Positions 11,395-23,612 of a stretch of DNA of 64,000 nt are shown one piece after another (position 1 is the stretch's first letter; each line of letters starts with the position of its first letter). This DNA comes from Cyanophora paradoxa. Lineage: Eukaryota; Glaucocystophyceae; Cyanophorales; Cyanophoraceae. Made by a program: the position numbers and the translations under genes. The DNA lies in assembly GCA_004431415.1 (NCBI GenBank), contig QPMI01000712.1, positions 1-64,000 on the forward strand. Reading direction: 5' to 3'. The notes under the pieces are model-generated. The model had not been told where the DNA came from and searched no databases. It was given only the letters and a program-made list of their open reading frames with translations.

Positions 11395-13531
11395 GTCTCT
11401 GTCCGCCTTGCAAGTGTGCACATGTGGCTTGCGGGACGGGTGCAATTGCGCATGCGGCGCTGGAATTTGAATGCGTACGTGATTAAGCGGCCTTACTCAC
11501 TACTCGTATACTCCGGTCAGATGCATCCGGGTAGCTGCGGCTAGCTAGCAACGTACACGTACGTATATGTACCGCGGGCCCGGGGCCGCGGCCGGTAGCG
11601 CCTATAGCTAGCAGTCCCTTGAGCTTTGAAATTCGATTCGCTTCAAGTGCACACGTATATACGGGGTACGTAGACCCGGTGCACGTGATCGAGTACCCCG
11701 GTCTGATCGCTTGAGTACCCCGGGCCCAGTCTGAACTCGGAATTACTAGCACGCAGCGGCCTCGAGCTCTGCTCGAGCTCTGACTGGTCCGGCCGCCGGT
11801 TGGAAACGGGGTAGCCTACTAGGCTAGCAGAAAGCGACTCGGCGAGGCCCTGAGGGGCGCCCCCGGGCGCCGGCCCGCGCCCGGGCCGGGCCGGGGCGGC
11901 CTGCGCCGCGGCCGGCGCCGGCAGTGCGCATGCGCACTGCGCATGCGGCACTGCGGCATATCATCATCATCGGCATACATTGCCATACAATTCATATGCA
12001 TGCCGCGGCCGGCGCCGCGCCTGCACTGCCGCCGGCCGGGCCGGCGCCGCGCCTGCACTGCATGCGCACCTGCAGGCTAGCGCGCTAGCGCGCCGCGGCG
12101 CTGGCGCGGCGACGCCACGTGCACGCGCGCCATGGCCCGGCGGCCAAGTCCAGCAAGCCGCTAGCCCGACCTCAGCTATAGCTAGCTTCGCGCGCTGGCC
12201 AGCTAGCGCGGCTGTCGGCTAGCTCGCCGGCTAAATCATGCGCTTGTACCCAGCAATTGGCTCCATTCCCCCCCCTGCTCGAGTCTCGATAAATCGAAAC
12301 TCGCAGGAGCTCTTTTTTTCGCATTCGGTACAACAGGTACTTGATGCGGCCTAGCGCGCTACGCGCTGCTTCCCGAGCATTTGCATGTATGACAAGCTTT
12401 GCTGAGCATCGCAAGAGCTTTCTTATGCACTTGGTCCGGCCCCTATACGACCACAGGATCAGGCGCTGCAAGGGATAGTCCAGGAAAGGGTCCGGTCCTT
12501 TTTTCCGCGCAGCATTCCGCTCTTTCCAGGTTCTGACAACGAATTCCGGGCTCTCGTGCATGCACTAACACTCGGTTAAGAGCTCGGAGCTGGATCGGGA
12601 GATGAACAGACTCGTCATTTTGCAAGTTACCGAAAACGGGGGCCCTACGTACCCCGTTTCCAATAATTATTGAATTCGAACTTCGGAAATTCGAAAGCCC
12701 AAGCACCTACTTTTCACTTATATAATTAAGCTTTGCTTCGCGCTGCTACGCATCTGCGAGCAGCGCAATGATCTGGGAGCGATGTACATGTAGAAGCATT
12801 CCTAGCGCTAGCTGTTTCGGGGATGTTGTGGGCCGAACCTGTCACAGTGTGGCAGCGCCTGGAGACGTTGTCGACGTTGCATTTGGTACCCCTCTGCAAG
12901 GGACGGGTCATGATTAGGGCTGGGCCGGTGGCGGCCGGTGGCAGTGGCGGCCTCCCACCGACCGACCGGGTGGATGGTCTAGATCTGGTCCACCGCCATA
13001 TATACAACGCCCGGTACCATACAAATAAAAATTTTAGGGGGGGGTAGGCTCGCGAAAAATTCATATTCTCGCGCGCGAAAGTTACATATTCCGTGCACCC
13101 AGGCCAGGAAAGTCCTGCTTAGTTCATCTTCCTGCTCTCCTGCGCTCCTGTGCTCTTCAATCCGACGGAGCCCAAGGGAGCTGACGCCATCGATCGCGAT
13201 ATCCCGTACCCCTCCTGAGCATATGCATCAACCACCCCGGCCTCCCCCTCAACTGGCTTGAACTCGCCCCAAAGCACTTGCTTTAGACAGTTGGGAACAG
13301 AGTAGGCGCGTAGCGCCTTGAAGCTGTGCGGAATTAAGCGTATTTCCTGCCAATTTTCACGCACTGCAGCAAGTACCCCCCCTCTACCGACCGCCACCGG
13401 CGGGTAACAGTCAGCGGGCCCACCGACCGGGTGGGGGTTCAGGTCGACGTCGACTGTGCCCAGCCCTAGTCATGATCACGGGCCCGGGGTCTTATTTCAT
13501 CATGGCATGCAAGCTTTAACTTAGTAAGCAG
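11395..13531. other. Intergenic region, no supported gene
   Basis: 11,395-12,240 is rich in short palindromes (GCTAGCTATAG, GCATGCGC, ACGTATACGT types). 12,240-13,500 is less GC-rich. An open minus-strand stretch at 12,172-12,561 and another at 13,119-13,397 have no recognisable motif and no compositional support, so I do not call them genes. Confidence 0.4.
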
Positions 13532-13799
13532 TACTACCGTATAACACAATATTAATGCGCTCAATATTAATGCGTTTTTGGACCCGGACCCCCAGTACGG
13601 CTAATAATGCGTCCCCAATTTAATGCGTTTTTACGCTTCGTCGCCTGCATTAGGGGGGTACTGAGGTCTACTGACAGCAGTTTCTTAGCAATCTGTTATT
13701 AATGCGCCCCCAAATTAATGCGTTTTGACGGCAGAAAACGCATTAAATTGGGGGCGCATTAATATTATGCGCGCACTAATATTCTGTTATACGGTAGTA
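13532..13799. mobile_element. Candidate MITE (short inverted-repeat element)
   Basis: The ends are inverted repeats of about 28-30 bp. The left end begins TACTACCGTATAACA and continues AATATTAATGCGC. The right end, reverse-complemented, reads TACTACCGTATAACA then AATATTAGTGCGC. The roughly 270-bp body is AT-richer than its flanks and contains repeated AATGCGTTTT and its complement, so it is partly self-complementary. No transposase is present. AGCA or AGTA-like bases flank both ends, but a target duplication is not clear-cut. Other copies in the genome would settle the call. Confidence 0.6.
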
Positions 13800-14681
13800 A
13801 GCATGCGCAGTGCCATGCACTCGTTCGAATTCATGCTGTGCCATGGCCCATGGCCACGGTGAGTCGGTGACTGCTTTATTAAATTGGAGTGTTTTTCTAC
13901 ACCATCTTCCACCGAAAATTAAAAGGCCCTCGAGCTCAAACGCGCGCCCTCAAATTAAACTGCCTTGCCAAGTTGAACGGGTTTGTATCAAATTGTATGG
14001 GACGTTATAATTATTAATAACGTTATTAATATTAGTAGCATATTATATTAACGTTAATTATAACGTCATTAAATTAGTAACATGCATTATATAAATAGTC
14101 CATTTTCCAGGTTACTAAAGTTATTAGTATAATTCCATCACTGCATACGTACTGCAGGAACGCTGAGGAACCTACTAAGAGGTTCTTGAGTTGTTTTTTT
14201 GGAAAAACATTCATGTTACCGTACCCCCGGCACGCTCCGCCGGCTCCGCGCGCGCGCGCGAGTCCGCGGTTGCAATATTTAATCGATCATGATCATGAAT
14301 CATGATCTCCGGCCGGCGGCCGGGCGCGGCGCGGCCGGCCGCGGCCCGCGAGTCCGCGTCGCTCTCCGCGACTCCCGCCGCGAGTCCCGCGAGTCCCGCG
14401 GGATCCGGCCGCGGCTGCGCATGCCGCATGCGCAGTGCGCATGCGCATGCGGACTCCCGGGTCCGGGCCGGGACTCCGCGGCCGGAGCGGCGATCCCTCA
14501 TGATCATCATCGCGATCGACATCCCTGTCGGGCCAGTATCGGCTGTTACAACAAGGCGCCATCGCCAGCTGCAGCCAGGTGCAGGAAGTCGAAGTTTCGG
14601 CCCGGGTGCGTGCTACGGTACGCGTTAGTTGCAATTGTAACTGCCGCGCCTGACCGTGGGACGGCCTGCCGGCACACAGCG
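13800..14681. other. Intergenic region upstream of the subtilisin gene
   Basis: 13,990-14,110 is strongly AT-rich and built of repeated ATTAATAACGTTATTA-like palindromes. 14,220-14,470 switches to very GC-rich sequence. No coding exon is recognised. The promoter of the downstream protease should lie in this region. Confidence 0.4.
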
Positions 14682-17600
14682 ATGGCGCGGTTGCACAGCT
14701 CGCACGGCGCGCCGGTCGCGCTGGCGGTCGCCGCCCTTCTGGGCCTCCTCGCGGTCGCCCTCGCCTCGACAAACGACGGATGCCGCGCGAGCCTCGCGAA
14801 CCCGCACAGGGTGCGAGTCTCGCATACCTGCATGCCCACATATGCATGCATATGATCACGCATGTATACGTATACGTACCGTCCGGGATCCCGCATCCGT
14901 GCACATAATAATATAATGTATACGTACACGTACACATATACAGATTTCGAATTTTGAAGCCACAGCCGGCGCCCGCCCTAGGCCATGGCCAGTCTGCACT
15001 GCGGCAACGAGCGTAACGGTTACTCCGTCCGAATCCGCGCAGATCTGCTTCGCGAACGGCCTGTCGGTCGACACGCACGCCCAGCCGGCCCTCGCGCACC
15101 ACGCGAAGCTCCGGGCCCGCCAGTCGTCGCAGGGCCCCCGCGACCACCACCGCGGCCAGCCGCAGCACGACGTCTACGACCAGCCGCGTGTCTACCTGGT
15201 GCGCACCGCACAAGCCAGTCGCCACCGGTACCCGGCCAGCACTGATGCGGGATGGTCGATGCTCCGGTCGTGATCAGGTCCACGTCGGAGCCCCGCTGAC
15301 GGTCCAGGCTCGGGCCGCGATCGAGTCGCACGCGGGCGTCGCTCTGGGCGGCTACATCCCGCACCACTCCTACTTCGTCACCGCCACGCCCAGCCAGGCC
15401 GAGCGCTTGCGGTGAGCAGTCGATCGAAATGGTATAAAAATTCGAAATTATCTTTCTCGGCTAGTGCTGCTCATGCAAGCGAATCTCGCCTAGTGCTGCT
15501 CAAGCGAACTCGAATCTTGATTAAAAATTCAAATATTGATTACTTCAAACGATTATTCCTGCTTTAATTTTTCAACTTCGCGTGTGCACACAGATCGGCC
15601 CCCGGCGTGCAGTGGGTCGACGCGCACCGCCCCGAGCACAAGGCGCGGCCTCGTACCCCCCACTGACTGAGTTTGTCCTTGCATTTGATCGCCCCGTACT
15701 AAACCCCGTCCCAGATTTCCCGGACGGTCGCCTCGTTTTCCGCCCAGACGAACGAGCTCTACGCCAGTGTTCGTACCCAAGGCGACCTCACTGCGTACGC
15801 CGGTGCGCTAGCGCTTCCGAAGATCCATTTGCTATAGCTAGAATTCGAAATCATCCGTGCACGCATGCGTTCGGAAGTCTGCCTTCAAATTTCTGCTGAT
15901 CCACGCGCTCGTGTACATGTGCAGCCACTTTGGAGAAGGCGCTCCGGGACGAGTTCCCCGGAGCTGCGATTTCCGTCAGCCCCTCGCGCGTGGCGGTTCA
16001 CGTCACCTGCGGGAGTGCCGACCCCCGTCGCGTTGCCGAGCGCCTCGCGGACGAGGTGTCATGAATTTCCTTTGTTAAATTCGTTGGAATTTGTCCACAG
16101 TTGAGCTCGAATCGCCGACCAGCCACTCGTGTCCTGGATCGACGGAGTGTCCCGCTCTACGCTCCGCAACAGACACGCGGCGACGCTGCTGACATCCGGT
16201 GCCGCCTCGACCGCCAGCGCTAGCTGCAGAAGCATCTGAGGCTCATGATCGCTCGTGGCGCGCTATTTTCTCCGCATCTGCAGGACTGGGAGACGGCTTG
16301 CCAGAGAGCAACCCCCTCTGGAAAAAGGGAATTCACGGAGAAAACCAGATCGTTGCGGTGAGCTCGAGCGCGCATCGCCAGATATCGTAGAATTGTTTCA
16401 AGCGCGCACCAACTACAGCTAAAAACCTCTCAAAGAACTAAATTGATATGATATTAACGTTCATATTGATCATCATGAGTTGCCTCGAAGACATTGAGAC
16501 CTTTTGAACGCGATCGGTTGTTTTGCTCAGGTCGCAGACGGTTCTCTCGATTTCGATCACTGCTCATTCCTCGAGGACGGAAGCGACACGGCCAGGTGCG
16601 CATCCGGGTTTGATTCATGATCAGACAACACTCGCGCCTGCGGGCGGCGGCTCACTTACACTGAATTTGAAATCGTCGCATGCGCAGTGCCTTCGCGGCT
16701 GCGCTGGCGGATTCGGCTCTTAAGGACACGAAAGATACGGTTGCGGCCGCCAACCGCAAAAAGGTGCTCCGCCGTCTTTGAATTTTGAACACGTTACGTA
16801 GCAGCTTCTTTGACACGGACGAGCAATCGGCAGCTGCTCCGGTACTGGATTTCACCGAAGCCCGGCGCGATATTCAACGAGACTACATCAAATTCACAGC
16901 ACGGCACTCACGTCGCAGGAACGGTTCTGGTGAATTCGAATCTTCAGACTTGCCTGAGTCACGATAAATAGTACGCGCGCTCTGAGCTGATGCCTGGCGT
17001 GTCCAGGGCAAAGTCCCGACGGACTGGGCGAACGCCACCGAGGCCGCAGAGGTGCGCCGCTGTATCGCTCTCCCCTTGCAATTGAAGTCGTCGACGACTC
17101 TGCTGAGCGCGGGCCGTCAGATGTCGAAGTACAACGGGCTCGCGTACGAGGCGAAGCTCTTCTTCCAGGTCCGCTTAACGTCGATCGATATCGTGGATCG
17201 CTATAGCTAGCGATTGGGGGACCACCTTTAGCGATTGGGGGATTGGGGGGGAAATTGAGATCGGGGGCTGCCTTGCAATTGAGTGCATCTGATTAGGACT
17301 GACGGCACCGTCTGTCGCAGCACCTTTCCGGTGGCGGTGGCTCGATGTTGGCCCCCACCAACCTCTTCGACCTCTTCCAGCCGGCATACGAGGTGAAACC
17401 GAATTCCGGGCTCGCAAGAATTTCGAATCCTCGCGCCAACATTCCGGGACCGGCAGCTCGGGGCCCGCGTCCACACGAACTCGGTGAGCGCCTCGGGTTC
17501 CGGCGCCCGCCCCCGCGCCCCGCCCCGACGTCGGCTGCGCTCCGGGATGTTTCAACTGACATGCGCATTTCGCTCCCCATCAGTGGGGCTGCAGCGTCGA

Positions 17601-20600
17601 CCCTGACACAGATAAGAACAAAACCAGGTACGCGTTGCGCCGCGCCTTTGCAATATTGATTGCAATTGCGCGATGCTATTTTCACACGCGCTACAATTTA
17701 TACAATTTCAATTTTTCTACAATTTTTGCACGTGGTCCCCGTCTAAGAAAAAGGGGTACCGCGCGAACAGCTGCAACAAGTACGGTATGAATGCGAGGGA
17801 TGTCGACGAGTTCGCCTTTACCAAGCAGGTGCGCCGGCATGCGCCCTGCCCGCTGCGCGTGGACGTTGCCTCCCGCGGCCGCGGCCGGCACCCTCCTAAA
17901 ATTCTGCCTTCAGGACATGCTGGTGCTCATCGCGGCCGGGAACGACGTGCGACCCCGCTCTGGACACACACCCCTCTTCGCTCACTCGCGCGTGGCCTGC
18001 AGGGAGACGGGGGCGCCGCCGAGGGCACCCTCGGAGACGTGCGCGAGCTTGAAATTGCAATCATTTCATTCTCGCCGCGCCGTCCGGGAATATTATAGAA
18101 AATCGAATTCGAGTGAACAGCTGCAGGCGCGATTTCTCGAAAGTTTTGCAATTGTGTGATGCCCGCGCCGCAGCCCGCCACGTGCAAGAACTGCATCGCC
18201 GTCGGCGCTTCCCACAACTCCGTGGAGGCGTGGAAGACCCTCGGCCAGTTCGACGATAAGTACTGTGCGTCCTCTCATCCTCGCGATCGCCCACCATTTT
18301 GTTCATTCTCAGCCTTCTAAGCTTATAATTTCTTCGTTTTGAGCAGATGCGAAATGCGTCAATGAGACCGTCGACTGCTCGACCACTACTCTGACGGGAT
18401 TTGATAAAGGTGTGGCGTGATCATGATATCGAATTCAAAAAGGATGCAGTCCAGTTGCGATATCCCCCTCGGCGACTCACGCACCGGGGCGCAGTCCGGT
18501 GTTGCGGGGGCCAGTTTGACACAAACGCGTTCAACGAGAGCAATATGGCTTGTGCGCGAACTCCCTATCGCCGCAATGTCGTGCAGCATTGTTTGCTGCA
18601 GCTTAAAATCAATAAGCTTTTTTTTTGTGGGTGTGGCACTGATCATGATTGTTTTCGATGCAGCGTTCTCATCTCGCGGTCCCGCTCACGATGGGCGCAT
18701 CAAGGTTCGCGATTTCATTGATCATGATCGTGCCTTGCACTCTTTGTGTATGTCAAACTGAAATTTACTTATAATCACGCAGCCGGATTTGGTGGTCTGT
18801 ATAATTTATAAGTATCTATATATTTCTGCGGCTCAATCAGCTCAATCACACGTTTGAACGCGGCTCGCGATCGGTGCGCGTGCGCAGGCGCCGGGCTTCA
18901 AGATCGTGTCGGCGGGCTCGGACCGGAACTGGAAGTGCGTCTCGCCGGCTCCTTCTAATCGCGCGTCGCAAAACTGCAATCGGCATCATTCTTATCGTCT
19001 CTTCATTTTCGCATTTTCGCCGCAGGTCGAATCAGTGCTCGCCATGTGCGCGCCCGAGGGCTTGTGTTCACGTTGCGCTCATTGGATCGAGACTCATTCT
19101 GAAGCTTGCAACGTTCTGCAGATGGCGCGGGCACGCCAGGCGTCAAACCGGCTCTAATGGCGATGGATGGAACATCGATGGCAACCCCGGCGGTGAGCCT
19201 TTTTAAAACAGACATGTCGCTTGTTAATCGAACCGGCCTCGAATTCTTTGCAGATGGCGGGCCTCGCCACTCTTGTCCGCCAGTACTTTGTTGAGGGGTG
19301 CGTGCTGCGCGTGCGTTCGAAGCATCACCACTCATGATAGCATCACCACTCATGATATGACACTGCATCATGATCAGATATTACCCAACGGGCTCCAAGG
19401 TTCGATTTTCAGAGTCATTTTCGAGCAGATGCACACCGCGCCGTTTAGGCTTTGCGCATGCTATTTCGGGCGATGACATATACATCTGCAGACGGCCTCG
19501 AACGGATTCTCCCCTTCGAGCACGCTCATCCGCGCGGTCCTGACGAACGGGGCCCGCATGCTCGGGGGAGTGGTCACCGAGGGCGAGGAGAACTCCGTGC
19601 CCATCCCGCTGCAGACCCAGAAACCCGACAAGTGCGCCCGGCGCGCCTCGCGCTCTGCCCGGGGGCGCGCTCAAGTGCACCGCTCGTGCGCCAGGTACCA
19701 GGGGTGGGGGCAGCCCACCGTGGCGCACTCGCTGCGCTTCGCCGATTCCAACTTCTCGTGCGCTCGCGACTTTCGAGCCGTTTAGGCAATTGCGAATCGC
19801 CTGACCACGCCCTCGAATGCCCACGTTTTCCCCCCAGGATGTGGTTCCACGAGAGGAACGTGACGGCCGCGAACCTCGGGGCCGCCTTCGAGTTCTGCGT
19901 CGACCTGACGGGGCAGGACGGCGGGGCCGCCCCCTTCCGCACCACCCTCGTGCGCTCTTCGAGCTGCGTACTTCTAGCTAGTATAGAGTGCTGGCGCTCG
20001 AGATCTGATCATAGCCATGATCATGACCTCGCGATCGAATGCAGATCTACCTGGACCCCGCCGCTGAAGTGGCAGCAGCGCTGACGCTGATCAACAACAT
20101 GGACCTCACCGTCGAGGTCCGCTGTCCGATCGCCCTCCCCATCCCGCGTTCGCGAATGCACGTAACCTCTTTCCCATGACTAGGAGCTGCACACGGGCAA
20201 GAAGCACTACCCGAACGGCCTGACCGTGCATTCGGATCATGATTTGACCTCTCGGTGCCTCGCAGCTCGATTGATGGCCGGCGGGTCGCCGCGCGCAGGG
20301 GCCTGACAATCTGAACGTCATGGAGCGCATCGGGCTCCCCGCGTCGGCGCGGGGCAAGCACACCGTCGCCGTCAACGTGACGGCCTTCAACTCCGACCCC
20401 GAAGACGGGCCCGCCCTCTTCACCCTCTTCGCCACCGGCAACTTCCCGACCCCCACGGCCGGCCGCTGCGTCGCCACCCCGTCCCCCTCGCCGTCCCCCT
20501 CGCCGTCGCCCATGGCCAGCGGGACCACGCCCTCGCCGAGCCCGAGCCCGAGCCCCTCGCCCTCGCCCCCCGGCGGCGCCGGCACCGGCACCGGCGGCGC

Positions 20601-21548
20601 CGGCACCGGCGGCGCCGGCGGCGCCACCCCCACACCGGCGGCCCCGATCCCGAGTGAGCCCGCGGCCGCCCGGCCCGCTGCGAGCGCCGCGCGCGCGACG
20701 GCTGACCCCGCGGGGCGCGGCAGCCGCGAAGCCGAAGGCGACGCCGGCGCCGAACGTGGCGCCGGGCGTCAACGCCGTCGAGTTCGTCGTCACCCTCTTC
20801 GAGCTCCCCGGCGGCAAGAACGCCACCGCCGAGAACTTCGACGAGGAAACCGAGGCGCGCGCCCGAGCAGCGCGGCCCCCGGCCCCGGGCGTCGCTCGCT
20901 CCTGCGGCGCCCGCGCTGCCTCAACCGCGCTGCGCAGGAGAACTACATCTCGGGGATGGCGGCCGTGCTGAGCTACCCGCCGCCGCCCGTCGACAAGGAC
21001 CGCATCTTCGTGACGGACGTGAAGGAGAAGAGCTCGCGGCGGCGCGGCCTGCGGGCGACCTCCCTCGAGATCACCACCCTCATCATCGAGGCGCTCGGCG
21101 GAAGCACCGCCGGTCCGCGCCCCGCCCCGCCTCGCGCGCGCCTCGCCGCCATCTCGCCTCCTCGGGGCCTGATCGGGGTCGGGGTCGGCGGGCGGCGGGC
21201 AGCGTCCAAGTCGCTGGCGGCGATCGAGGCGCAGCTGCGGACGCTGGCGGCCTCGGGCGGCCTCGACATCCCCGGCTTCAACGTCACCGCCTCCACCATC
21301 ACCCGCGCCCTCGCCCGTGCGCCCCCGGCCGTCGCCACCCCCGGCCCCTCCCTCCCGTCCCCCCCCAGGCCCTCCCCAGTGCCGCGCGGCCCGCGCCCCC
21401 TCTAATTTGCCCGCCAGCGTCCACGGTGGGGTCGGCCGTGCCGTACTGGCCCGCGATGGGAGCAGCGGCGGCGCAGCAGGCGAGCCCGCTCCTCGCCGGC
21501 CTCGCCGCCTTCCTCGCCGCGGCGGCGGCCTTTGCGCTCGGAATGTGA
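14682..21548 (+). CDS. Secreted subtilisin-like (peptidase S8) serine protease with Ser/Pro stalk and C-terminal hydrophobic anchor
   Basis: ATG at 14682 opens a signal peptide (hydrophobic VALAVAALLGLLAVALAS). A propeptide-like region follows (about 15,040-16,070). The catalytic domain is spread over many exons: Asp region VAD-GSLDFDHCSF (Asp codon 16537-16539), His motif HGTHVAGTV (16,900-16,926), RVHTNS+WGCS (about 17,465-17,590), LVLIAAGND (about 17,920-17,947), FSSRGP (about 18,664), and the Ser motif DGTSMATP (Ser codon 19175-19177). A beta-rich domain with LINNMDLTVE and FTLFATGNF follows. Next comes a linker of repeated PS dipeptides (20,476-20,570), then a second module (AVEFVVTLFELPGG, KDRIFVTDV), and a C-terminal hydrophobic tail (LLAGLAAFLAAAAAFALGM) ending at TGA 21546-21548. 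The tail may be a transmembrane or GPI-type anchor. Introns are longer and more AT-rich than in the upstream genes. A secreted or cell-surface role is inferred. Confidence 0.9.
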
Positions 21549-22440
21549 GGCCACGTGCACTGCACTCCGGCTTGACCGCGCGCGGCGACCCCAGCTTCGC
21601 GGTCACCGGTACCCCTCCGGGGGGGCGCGGGGCGCGGGGATACGTATACATCTTTCGATTTCGATTCCGCTAAAATGTGATTGAGTACTAGTTGGCATTT
21701 ACAGATTCAGCAATAATGTAGACAGGTAGTAAATGCGAGTGGCGTACTCGTTACGCAATTAAATTCTATCTTGTGCACATGTATCGATTATCTTTTACGT
21801 GTTTCGAATTTGAATAAATCAGTGGCACGATCTCTATAGCTAGACGTCGACACACTAGCTGCAGCTGCAGGCCGGGGGCACCAGCGCTAGCATGCATATG
21901 CGCACTGCGGGGGCACCAGGAAGAGCCAAGACAAAAATAATAAACGAAGAGAACAATACGAGCTCGAGAGAGCAAGTAGAGACGCTAGATCTGAGACGAC
22001 GAGCGCTAGCAAGAAGACAATCTGAGAGGCACGAGAGCCGCTGAGCGAACTTGAGCTTGGGAACCGTTGAATTTCGGAACATCATGGCATCGACACCCGG
22101 TGACCAAAACTCGAGTTCGAAGGGTACCGTTAGAGACACGGATTTCGCCGAGTCGGGATCCGGAGCCTCGAGCTCCGAGGCTCCGAGCTCCGAGCTGATC
22201 CGATGATCATGATCATGCCATGATGAGGAAGATATAGATAGAGCTATCATAGTGTAGCTGACCACATGACCGTCACGGCGTCGGACGTCGACGAACCTAA
22301 GGCGAAGAGGAACTTGGAACTTCGGAATTCGAACGACTCGGCGATGCGAATGCTACATAGTAGATTAACCCATGTTCCCCTTGGAAGAAAATTCCGTTTA
22401 GTACTACGGCAGACTCAAACTGCCAGCATTGAGAGCGGTG
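21549..22440. other. Intergenic region, no supported gene
   Basis: Mixed composition with ATGATCATG-type palindromes near 22,200 and CTAGCTGCAG-type repeats near 21,855. Short ORFs on either strand show no motif. Confidence 0.35.
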
Positions 22441-23106
22441 CGAACAGTCAAAGTCACTGACTGGACTGTGCTCCATGGGTGGTCCAGCCTGGGCTGCCAA
22501 CAGTCGTGCCAGCATGTTTGGTAAGTGGGGAACTTGTGAATCGCAGGCCAGTGGTTGAGTTGTCGCTCTCATTGGTATACTCAATTCGATATGCACTTGA
22601 AGGCTGCCAGTGCTGCCTTGACTCACTGTGGTCACTGAGACAGGCTCCACATGAGAAGGAAAAGTCACTGAGTGATGTATGACTCTGTGACTTCTTAAAA
22701 AAAAGTAGCGGCAGCCGCTGCCCTTGCCAGTGAGCTTGGAAGTATGAAGTGGGAAGATCTGCCACAGAGTGGAGTTTTGTGGCTGAAATTGGGTATCCGG
22801 CAGTTCTGTCAATGGAAAGTCCCTTTTTTTCCTTTTTTCTTCCTGAAGTGCTGTGGTGCACTTGATTGCTCAGTGCCGATTCAGAACCGGTTCGATTCTT
22901 GGCAAACAATAAATAATACATTAAACATCTTGGCATGTACAACAAAAAGAAAAGCATATGTTCCACAATGTACAAACAACAAAACAAGACAAAAAACAAA
23001 AAAACACAACACTAACACAACGTTCACACATTCACAACAAACAAAACAGAAACTTGCCAAATTGAAATTGAAGAGATTGTACTTGCATTGTTTGTTTAAC
23101 ATCTAG
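22441..23106. other. AT-richer block of unknown origin
   Basis: About 665 bp differ sharply from the host. The left half is rich in CAGTGACTG/CACTGTGG-type words. The right half (22,910-23,100) is A/C-rich on the plus strand with repeated ACAACAAA words. A GGTTCGATTC, resembling a pol III B-box, occurs near 22,888. An ORF on the minus strand (22,454-22,999) has no recognised motif. It could be a degraded short retroposon or the flank of the adjoining retroelement. Confidence 0.3.
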
Positions 23107-23612
23107 TGTTTTAGGAGGTTTTATACGTCCCAGTAGACCTTAGCAACCTTCCCGTAGCGTACCAGCAGCAGGCGAGCAGGCTGTCACGTTGCAAGAGAAA
23201 GCTGCTAATCACAGACTACTGTGTACCCTAGGACACGGCTACCGGAAAGTATCAAGCTAGAGTCAGAAAAAGTAGCTAGGGTCGCATCTTCGTACAGGGG
23301 TACAGTGACTCAGGAAATCGCGAGAAACCGCGGGTCAAGTCACGGTACTACTGCGAACGAAGTGCGAACGAAGCACTAACGGCTAGGAAACCCTATCGGC
23401 AACAGCTCTCCAGGTCCTCACAGACGCTTCCACGCGGCTGGATCAGAAGAGATGTAGAGCTGCGCATTTGGTTGAGGGCAAACCAGGCAGCGGTGATCAG
23501 CCGCTGACCCAGCGCCAAGAGAGAATTCCCGAAACTCGCAAGCCACATCCCAGTGAAGGGCACGTCATCGACAACGGAAGTGAATCCGGTAAACCGCAGT
23601 ACGGGCCGTGAT

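Noticed and set aside
7946-11413. Minus-strand ORF of 1,155 codons antisense to the coiled-coil gene
   Set aside because: Extreme GC content opens all frames; the translation is Arg/Pro/Ala low complexity without motifs, while the plus strand gives consistent coiled-coil exons.
12172-12561. Minus-strand ORF of 129 codons in intergenic DNA
   Set aside because: No recognisable motif and no conserved context; kept only as a remark in the intergenic entry.
22880-22900. Possible tRNA gene suggested by GGTTCGATTC
   Set aside because: No matching acceptor stem, anticodon arm or A-box could be folded around it.
23107-23612. Calling a defined LTR for the Ty3/gypsy-like element
   Set aside because: No second copy in the window and no clear terminal TG...CA pair with primer-binding site, so the borders cannot be supported.
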